Below, one piece after another: positions 1 to 5,759 of a stretch of 5,759 nt of DNA. The position numbers were made by a program, and so were the translations under genes. The stretch lies in contig CAZMRK010000276.1 of the NCBI GenBank assembly GCA_964568355.1, positions 1 to 5,759 on the forward strand, given 5' to 3'. This stretch comes from JAJPJX01 sp964568355 (GTDB lineage: Bacteria > Acidobacteriota > Terriglobia > Bryobacterales > Bryobacteraceae). A model generated the notes under the pieces. The model worked only from the letters and a program-made list of their open reading frames with translations. It did no database searches and was not told the origin of the DNA. Numbering within the stretch: the stretch's first letter is position 1; each line of letters opens with the position of its first letter.

Positions 1-49
1 CGAAGAAAGAGAGCGCCAGCAGCGCTACCAGGAAAGCTTTGCGGATCAT
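1..49 (-). CDS. Small exported Cys-X-X-Cys peptide, copy 1 (cut by window edge)
   Basis: Only the first 16 codons lie inside the window. They read MIRKAFLVALLALSFF, identical to the start of the copy at 90-206: a basic N-terminus (Arg3, Lys4) and a hydrophobic core typical of a Sec signal peptide. A TTAGGAGA ribosome-binding site lies upstream at about 59-66. The gene is the most distal visible member of the array relative to the presumed promoter beyond 380. Whether it keeps the same C-terminal mature peptide cannot be seen. The function is unknown, as for the other copies. Confidence 0.55.
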   Translation of the reverse strand, partial: MIRKAFLVALLALSFF

Positions 50-89
50 TTTCGTTTATCTCCTAAGTTATTGAAAAATATAGATCAAC

Positions 90-206
90 CTATCGGACCC
101 AAGGGCAGGGGTTGCATTCCGGAGCGGGATCTTCCGCTACGGTGGTCTGGCTCGTCGCGAAGAAAGAGAGCGCCAGCAGCGCTACCAGGAAAGCTTTGCG
201 GATCAT
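90..206 (-). CDS. Small exported Cys-X-X-Cys peptide, copy 2
   Basis: A 38-residue frame starts at ATG (206-204) after TTAGGAGA spaced about 9 nt away and ends in TAG. Residues 1-4 (MIRK) are basic, residues 5-17 form a hydrophobic stretch, and TTVA (21-24) fits a signal peptidase I site. Cleavage there would release EDPAPECNPCPWVR, a 14-residue acidic, proline-rich peptide with Cys31 and Cys34 spaced as CNPC. There is no lipobox. The protein sequence matches copy 3 except Val8 for Ile8. It is too short for most gene callers. I do not recognise the family. The visible traits allow a secreted signal, a metal- or disulfide-forming peptide, or a small toxin, and none of these is shown. Being real and translated is supported by the ribosome-binding site and the mostly silent differences between copies. 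Confidence 0.65.
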   Translation of the reverse strand: MIRKAFLVALLALSFFATSQTTVAEDPAPECNPCPWVR

Positions 207-245
207 TTTCGTTTGTCTCCTAAGTTATTGAAAAATATAAATCAA

Positions 246-362
246 CTACCGGACCCAAGGGCAAGGGTTGCATTCCGGAGCGGGATCTTCCGCTACGGTT
301 GTCTGACTCGTCGCGAAGAAAGAGAGCGCCAGCAGCGCTATCAGGAAAGCTTTGCGGATCAT
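246..362 (-). CDS. Small exported Cys-X-X-Cys peptide, copy 3
   Basis: This is the first visible gene of the array in transcription order, 38 residues, ATG at 362-360 and TAG at 248-246. The frame stays open upstream to 437, but the conserved ribosome-binding site TTAGGAGA (about 373-380), shared with the other copies, sets the start at 362. Layout: basic MIRK, hydrophobic core with Ile8, TTVA as likely signal peptidase site, then the 14-residue mature part with CNPC and the ending PWVR. Against copy 2 there are five base differences in the frame, four of them silent. Upstream of about 380 the sequence no longer resembles the spacers, so a promoter for the array is expected between about 380 and 640, but no convincing one was found. 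Function unknown. Confidence 0.65.
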   Translation of the reverse strand: MIRKAFLIALLALSFFATSQTTVAEDPAPECNPCPWVR

Positions 363-593
363 TTTCGTTTTGTCTCCTAATGCAAAAATTGGATGCCTAC
401 GTACGGAATTGGGGCCATTCCGCATTTCCCGGGCCAACTCACAGATTCTTCCCCATCCCGACTCGGCGCTGCCCGGCTAATTTCTTCCGAACTCGTTTTG
501 TGAAATTTCATGCTAATCTGGAACCGTCCCGGCCAGGGCCTTTCGATTTAGATTTTCGGAAAGTAGAACAACTGAACATCCCCCGCTTTCATA

Positions 594-623
594 AACTGGG
601 ATAGGCAACAGATTTGCCCAGTT
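594..623. repeat. Inverted repeat upstream of hypothetical gene
   Basis: AACTGGG at 594-600 is matched by CCCAGTT at 617-623. An alternative and stronger fold pairs AACTG (594-598) with CAGTT (619-623) and GGCAA (604-608) with TTGCC (614-618), closing a 5-nt loop with a one-sided 5-nt bulge. It ends 3 bp before the TATAAAAT box, where a -35 element and an operator would lie. It may be a regulator binding site. A terminator role is unlikely because no T-run follows it on the plus strand. Confidence 0.4.
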
Positions 624-626
624 CGG

Positions 627-634
627 TATAAAAT
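627..634 (+). promoter_or_regulatory. Possible -10 element (TATAAAAT)
   Basis: TATAAAAT lies 6 bp before the TTG at 641. As a -10 box it would start transcription near 639-641, so the transcript would be leaderless or nearly so if TTG 641 is the start, or have a short leader if GTG 662 or TTG 674 is used. No good -35 hexamer is found 16-18 bp upstream (GGCAAC at 604-609 is poor), so an activator or another sigma factor would be needed. Confidence 0.35.
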
Positions 635-640
635 CGAGAT

Positions 641-1117
641 TTGTCCGGTAGTGGTGCCCGGGTGGTCAGAAAATTGGAAGGGAAATTCGAGCGAGGGGCG
701 GCGGCAGACCTGTGGCGGCACACTCTCGCCCAGATCCCGACTGTCTTCGGACGGCTGATCTACCTGGCGACGCTCCGGGATCGAAATACCGGGGTCTATG
801 AACACCAGGGGCTGGCGCAGATCTTCGGCGACGAAGAGGCGGACCGCACCCTGCGGCAGAGCCACATGCAGGTCTTCAATGAGTGGCTATGCTTCCACCT
901 GGAGCGGCAAAAGACTGATCTGGAAGAGTATCTGACCGGTCTCGAAGGAGGTCCCCAGGTGGTTCTGGCGACCTGGATTCGTCTGGCCCCCTATCGCGGC
1001 CTGGTTCCTACCAATGCCCGCGAAGTCGAAAAACAACTTTATAATGCGGACCTGGAGACGGTGCTGGAGCTGCTCAGGTACGAGTACGGCGTCGCTTCGC
1101 CTGATCCAGAAGCATAG
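641..1117 (+). CDS. Conserved-looking hypothetical protein, mainly helical
   Basis: A 158-residue protein if translation begins at TTG 641; an in-frame stop (TAA 629-631) prevents any longer form. No clear Shine-Dalgarno precedes 641, so GTG 662 (151 aa) or TTG 674 (147 aa) are alternatives. Strong GC bias at third codon positions supports coding on this strand over the opposing frames. The sequence has no signal peptide or membrane segment, suggesting a cytoplasmic protein. It reads as amphipathic helices rich in Leu, Glu and Arg, with notable stretches RLIYLATLRD (about residues 46-55) and FNEWLCFHLERQKTDLEEYL (about 79-98). I do not recognise the family or any catalytic motif. Its last 44 bp overlap the 3' end of the convergent regulator gene, so the two transcripts are complementary at their ends. 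Confidence 0.65.
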   Translation: MSGSGARVVRKLEGKFERGAAADLWRHTLAQIPTVFGRLIYLATLRDRNTGVYEHQGLAQIFGDEEADRTLRQSHMQVFNEWLCFHLERQKTDLEEYLTGLEGGPQVVLATWIRLAPYRGLVPTNAREVEKQLYNADLETVLELLRYEYGVASPDPEA

Positions 1118-1856
1118 CGACTCCGACCACCTGTCCAATCACATCGATATCTTCCGGATAGGCATACACTTCGGGGTAGCACATCGAGGCGGGATGAGGC
1201 TGCAGGACCATCTGGTTATCGTTTAACGTGCACCAACTGCAGACGTACCCCTTGCGGTGCTCGAAGAAATAGATAGGACGCTCGAATTCGTTGCTCCAGC
1301 CGGCGTTCACCACCTTGCGGCGGTTCTCGTCGATCAGCACCAGGGCGCCCGGCTGAATGAGCGGATACATGGACCAGTCCTCCGAGCCGATGAACGCATA
1401 GCGGTGGTTCTTCAAGTCCATGCCGTTCAGCAGCGAGAGCGGCAGCTTCCCCCAGCGCTGGATCAGCCGGCTTAAGTAGGTTGTCTTGCGCAGGTCAAGC
1501 CCGGGATCGAGCGAAAGTGGAATCTGCACTTCGCCGTGTCCGTCGCCGCCAAAGCCGATCAGATGAGTCCGTTCCACTGCGATGGTCGCGGCATCGCCGG
1601 GAAGTGCCGACAACTCCACGCCGTACCACTCCAGCACTTCGCTGATCTCCAGCCGGTAAATGGCACAGAGAGAATAAAGGCGGTAAATCGTAGGAACTGT
1701 CCCTTTGTTTTCAATGTCGGATAGACGGCTCAGGGCGATGACGAATTCATCATTCTTATGACGTTCGGCGATCCGGAGGCTGGCTTCCTCCACATCCCGA
1801 TATCTGAGATTCAGGCGCTCCCGGGCTCGCTTGAGCTTCTGTCCGGCATCCTCCAT
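1074..1856 (-). CDS. XRE-family regulator with degenerate LexA/S24-like C-terminal domain
   Basis: A 260-residue DNA-binding regulator. Residues 4-76 form a lambda-repressor type helix-turn-helix (GQKLKRARERLNL, then LSRLSDIENKGTVPTIYRLYSLCAIY), with an extra segment around RHKNDEFVI (32-40) compared with the usual fold. Residues about 152-250 resemble the S24/LexA fold: SEDWSMYPLIQPGALVLIDE (158-177) matches the SM..I..GD segment with the nucleophile-like Ser162, and IGQVVGVAM (240-248) matches the closing strand. Where LexA has VKRL with the catalytic lysine, this protein has VCSWC (205-209), so self-cleavage looks unlikely and the domain may serve for dimerisation or ligand sensing. I chose ATG 1856 because AGGA lies 7 nt upstream; a TTG at 1877 would add seven residues. 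The gene is divergent from ubiX and has its own promoter. Confidence 0.85.
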   Translation of the reverse strand: MEDAGQKLKRARERLNLRYRDVEEASLRIAERHKNDEFVIALSRLSDIENKGTVPTIYRLYSLCAIYRLEISEVLEWYGVELSALPGDAATIAVERTHLIGFGGDGHGEVQIPLSLDPGLDLRKTTYLSRLIQRWGKLPLSLLNGMDLKNHRYAFIGSEDWSMYPLIQPGALVLIDENRRKVVNAGWSNEFERPIYFFEHRKGYVCSWCTLNDNQMVLQPHPASMCYPEVYAYPEDIDVIGQVVGVAMLLDQAKRRRTRT

Positions 1857-1863
1857 GGTATGA

Positions 1864-1867
1864 TCCT
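1864..1867 (-). promoter_or_regulatory. Ribosome-binding site deciding the regulator start
   Basis: On the minus strand AGGA lies 7 nt before ATG 1856. The upstream in-frame TTG at 1877 has only a very close AGAGG before it, so the ATG start is preferred. Confidence 0.55.
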
Positions 1868-1912
1868 GAGTCGGCAACCTCTATAACCCGGCGCACACGA
1901 GTCCCCGAGTGA

Positions 1913-1922
1913 GACAATTGTC
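1913..1922. promoter_or_regulatory. 10-bp palindrome at predicted start site of the regulator
   Basis: GACAATTGTC is a perfect palindrome placed at about +2 to +11 of the predicted regulator transcript, a typical place for an autorepressor operator. Part of it (TGGACAAT read on the minus strand, 1924-1917) recurs on the plus strand at 2011-2018 just before ubiX. Binding by the regulator is an inference. Confidence 0.35.
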
Positions 1923-1929
1923 CACTGGG

Positions 1930-1959
1930 ATTATAGCGATGTGAGATACCTAGCGGCAA
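1930..1959 (-). promoter_or_regulatory. Sigma70-like promoter of the XRE regulator
   Basis: On the minus strand a perfect -10 hexamer TATAAT (1935-1930) lies 18 bp after TTGCCG (1959-1954), a 4 of 6 match to the -35 consensus. Transcription would begin near 1923, giving a leader of about 67 nt before ATG 1856. Confidence 0.65.
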
Positions 1960-1976
1960 GGTCCGTTTTCCGAATT

Positions 1977-1996
1977 TTGTTCTGAATTCAGAACAA
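1977..1996. promoter_or_regulatory. Perfect 20-bp palindrome, candidate operator
   Basis: TTGTTCTGAATTCAGAACAA is perfectly self-complementary with no spacer. It lies in the divergent region, 18 bp upstream of the regulator -35 box and 32 bp before the ubiX start codon, so it probably sits on or near the ubiX promoter. Dimeric XRE/S24 repressors usually bind such sites, so the adjacent regulator is the first candidate. A convincing plus-strand -35/-10 pair for ubiX was not found. The absence of a loop and of a following T-run argues against a terminator. Confidence 0.6.
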
Positions 1997-2018
1997 GGGT
2001 TTTGCCGCTTTGGACAAT

Positions 2019-2023
2019 GGAGG
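2019..2023 (+). promoter_or_regulatory. Ribosome-binding site deciding the ubiX start
   Basis: GGAGG ends 5 nt before TTG 2029. The same bases overlap an in-frame ATG at 2017, which itself lacks a good upstream site. The family's N-terminus, a short lead before the GxSGASG loop, also fits TTG 2029. Confidence 0.65.
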
Positions 2024-2028
2024 CCATT

Positions 2029-2628
2029 TTGAAAATTGTAGTGGGACTTTCGGGGGCTAGTGGAGCCATTTATGGGTTGCGCCTACTCGAAAGACTCCGC
2101 GGGAATCCGTCCGCGGAAATTCACCTGATCCTCACCCGCGCCGGAGAAAAAACGATCTTCCTCGAAACCGGACGCCCGGTCGCCGACGTGAAGGCGCTAG
2201 CCCACTATGTCTATCCACTTGAAGATATCTCCAGCCGGCTGGCCAGCGGATCCGACCCCGTCGACGCCATGCTCGTGGCGCCCTGCTCCATCCACACCAT
2301 GTCGGCGATTGCCGCCGGAATCAGCTCCAACCTGTTGATCCGCGCGGCCGATGTCACACTGAAAGAGAGACGCAAGTTGATTCTGATGATTCGCGAAAGT
2401 CCTTTCCATCTGGGCCACTTACGGACCATGGTCAGCCTGGCGGAAATGGGTGCCATCATCGCGCCGCCGGTTCCCGGCTTCTATCACCATCCGCAGACCG
2501 TCATGGATCTGGTGGACCACAGTATCGACCGGGTGCTCGATCTCGCCGGTCTGCCGGATCCCCGGGTGCGCCGCTGGGAAGGCCCCGCGCCGGCCAGCCA
2601 GCCCCAACCAGGAGCGCTATCCGAATGA
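2029..2628 (+). CDS. ubiX: Flavin prenyltransferase UbiX
   Basis: UbiX joins dimethylallyl phosphate to reduced FMN, making the prenylated FMN cofactor used by UbiD-type decarboxylases in the cytoplasm. From TTG 2029 it has 199 residues, close to the usual length. Motifs in order: flavin-binding GLSGASG (6-12), VAPCSIHTMSAIA (83-95), the phosphate and prenyl site region RAADVTLKERRKLILMIRES (105-124), and PPVPGFYHHP (146-155), all hallmarks of the UbiX/Pad1 family. The C-terminus has a proline-rich tail (about 185-199). Frames beginning at TTG 2002 or ATG 2017 are possible but less well supported. The stop overlaps the pheA start by 4 nt, so the two are probably one operon. No ubiD partner is inside the window; typical targets lie in ubiquinone or menaquinone synthesis or aromatic acid metabolism. 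Control may involve the palindrome at 1977-1996. Confidence 0.95.
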   Translation: MKIVVGLSGASGAIYGLRLLERLRGNPSAEIHLILTRAGEKTIFLETGRPVADVKALAHYVYPLEDISSRLASGSDPVDAMLVAPCSIHTMSAIAAGISSNLLIRAADVTLKERRKLILMIRESPFHLGHLRTMVSLAEMGAIIAPPVPGFYHHPQTVMDLVDHSIDRVLDLAGLPDPRVRRWEGPAPASQPQPGALSE

Positions 2629-3485
2629 GCCGCCGTCGTCGCCGGGAATGCATCGCTTTTCAGGGAGAGCGTGGAGCCTTCAGCGAGGAAGCCGTCCGCA
2701 AATTGTTGGGGCCGGATGTGGATGTCCTCCCTTGTCAACGATTTGAGGATATCTTCCGCAATCTCAAAGAGAATAAGGTGGACGGCACGGTGGTGCCCAT
2801 CGAGAATACCCTGGCCGGCTCGGTCCACGAAAACTACGATCATTTGCAACACTTCGAGCTGCCGATCGTGGCCGAGACCAACGTACGGATCGTCCACAAT
2901 CTGATCGCCCCTCCGGGCGTGAGCTTCTCCAAGATCCGGAGGGTCTTTTCCCATCCGGTAGCCCTCAATCAGTGCCTCTCTTTCTTTTCGCGCCACCCCC
3001 AGATCGAGAAAGTACCGTTCTACGACACCGCGGGCAGCGTGAAGATGATCATGCAGGAAGGGCTCCGGGATGCCGGAGCCATCGCATCGGCGGTGGCGGC
3101 GGAAATATATCAAGCGCGTATTTTGCGCCGTTCCATTGAAGATGACCGCAAGAATTTCACCCGCTTTTTTCTATTGCGAACCCCCGAATTTGTGAAACGA
3201 ACCGCCCGCACGGACCGCTCGCGCACCCAGTGGAAGACGTCCCTGGTCTTCACTACCCGCAACACGCCGGGATCGCTGTTCCGCTGTCTCAGCGCCTTTG
3301 CCCTGCGCGACCTCAACCTCAACAAGATCGAGTCGCGCCCCCTGCGCGGCAAACCGTGGGAGTATATCTTTTACCTCGATTTCCTGGGGGACGTGGAAGA
3401 CCCCAACGTGCAAAACGCGCTCCGCCACATCGGCGAACTGGCCGACATGCTGCGTGTGCTCGGCTGTTATCCCAAAGGTGACTGA
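2625..3485 (+). CDS. pheA: Prephenate dehydratase, monofunctional, with ACT domain
   Basis: The enzyme converts prephenate to phenylpyruvate with loss of water and CO2, the committed step to phenylalanine. The 286 residues match the usual size of the monofunctional form; there is no chorismate mutase domain. The catalytic domain spans about residues 8-186: FQGERGAFSEEA (12-23), PIENTLAGSV (58-67), HPVALNQC (110-117) and the family signature NFTRFFLL (177-184) with the catalytic Thr-Arg-Phe. A C-terminal ACT domain (about 206-281) carries PGSLFRCL (215-222) and ESRP (236-239), the segments that bind phenylalanine for feedback inhibition. The N-terminus MSRRRRR is unusually basic. ATG 2625 overlaps the ubiX TGA (ATGA), with AGGAG at 2610-2614, 10 nt before the start. 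Some family members prefer arogenate, which sequence reading cannot settle. Confidence 0.95.
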   Translation: MSRRRRRECIAFQGERGAFSEEAVRKLLGPDVDVLPCQRFEDIFRNLKENKVDGTVVPIENTLAGSVHENYDHLQHFELPIVAETNVRIVHNLIAPPGVSFSKIRRVFSHPVALNQCLSFFSRHPQIEKVPFYDTAGSVKMIMQEGLRDAGAIASAVAAEIYQARILRRSIEDDRKNFTRFFLLRTPEFVKRTARTDRSRTQWKTSLVFTTRNTPGSLFRCLSAFALRDLNLNKIESRPLRGKPWEYIFYLDFLGDVEDPNVQNALRHIGELADMLRVLGCYPKGD

Positions 3486-3543
3486 ACTCGCGGCGCCTCC
3501 CCGACGGCGCAGATTACACTGAGAACTTGGGGGACTCGGTTCG

Positions 3544-5759
<2,216 letters not shown>

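Larger units (their letters stand above)
1..380 (-). repeat. Tandem repeat array of small peptide genes
   Basis: Three head-to-tail units are visible, with start codons at 49, 206 and 362, giving periods of 157 and 156 bp. Each unit holds a 38-codon gene, its ribosome-binding site and a 39-40 bp spacer that is almost identical between units. The spacers at 50-89 and 207-245 differ by a few substitutions and a one-base indel next to the stop codon. Homology upstream of the unit nearest the promoter stops at about 380, just past the ribosome-binding site. The array continues beyond position 1, so the total number of copies is unknown. It is a duplicated gene unit: the repeats contain open frames and there is no transposase or terminal inverted repeat. 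Confidence 0.9.
363..640. other. Divergent intergenic region, no convincing gene
   Basis: This 278-bp stretch separates the start of the minus-strand peptide array from the plus-strand gene at 641. It must hold any promoter for the array. I see the ribosome-binding site of copy 3 near 373-380, a small possible hairpin CGGAAT/ATTCCG at 404-409 and 417-422 that would lie in the array leader RNA, a 10-bp palindrome TGAAATTTCA at 501-510, an inverted repeat at 594-623 and a TATAAAAT box at 627-634. Open frames through the region lack ribosome-binding sites and look non-coding. Confidence 0.6.

Noticed and set aside
1..380. CRISPR array or insertion-sequence repeats
   Set aside because: The period of about 156 bp consists of coding units with ribosome-binding sites. 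There are no short repeats with unique spacers, no transposase and no terminal inverted repeats.
363..437. N-terminal extension of peptide copy 3
   Set aside because: The frame stays open upstream, but the ribosome-binding site shared with the other copies and the signal-peptide start place translation at 362; the extension has no counterpart in the other copies.
501..510. TGAAATTTCA palindrome
   Set aside because: It is AT-rich, only 10 bp, does not extend further and is not placed against a clear promoter; chance is likely.
299..604. Plus-strand 101-codon open frame
   Set aside because: It runs antisense across the third peptide gene and the intergenic region, has no ribosome-binding site at its start and an unstructured, low-information composition.
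548..865. Minus-strand 105-codon open frame
   Set aside because: It is antisense to the hypothetical gene at 641-1117, whose third-position GC bias supports the plus strand.
3486..3543. Possible terminator or promoter between pheA and lon
   Set aside because: GCGCC (3493-3497) and GGCGC (3506-3510) could pair, but the stem is only 5 bp with an 8-nt loop and no T-run follows. TACACT (3515-3520) has no matching -35. Neither is strong enough to call.

Overview
The window looks like part of a bacterial chromosome with moderately high GC and GC-rich third codon positions. The genes carry Shine-Dalgarno sites and some probably start at TTG. The style of the proteins (a tandem set of tiny exported peptides, an XRE/S24-fold regulator, a UbiX-PheA pair, bacterial-type Lon) would suit an Acidobacteriota genome. 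That assignment is an inference from overall impression; no 16S or other marker is present.

Layout. Positions 1-380 (minus strand) hold a tandem array of near-identical small genes repeating every 156-157 bp. Two complete 38-codon copies and one cut by the window edge are visible. Each has its own TTAGGAGA ribosome-binding site and encodes a short exported peptide whose predicted mature part is 14 residues with a Cys-X-X-Cys motif. Positions 363-640 are a gene-poor divergent region that contains an inverted repeat and a -10-like TATAAAAT box. Positions 641-1117 (plus) encode an unrecognised 158-residue protein. It converges on, and overlaps by 44 bp, a minus-strand gene (1074-1856) for an XRE-type helix-turn-helix regulator with a LexA/S24-like C-terminal domain that seems to lack the catalytic lysine.

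Positions 1857-2028 form a divergent control region: a good sigma70-like promoter for the regulator, a 10-bp palindrome at its predicted start site, and a perfect 20-bp palindrome next to the ubiX start. The rest reads on the plus strand: ubiX (flavin prenyltransferase), overlapping by 4 nt with pheA (monofunctional prephenate dehydratase with ACT domain), then after 58 nt lon (ATP-dependent protease), which runs out of the window within the codon for its catalytic lysine.

How they fit together. UbiX makes the prenylated FMN cofactor of UbiD decarboxylases, which often act on aromatic acids derived from chorismate. PheA commits prephenate (also from chorismate) to phenylalanine. The ATGA overlap suggests coupled translation. 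The divergent regulator is a natural candidate to control this pair through the palindromes, but that is an inference. The tandem peptide array is the least explained and most interesting element.
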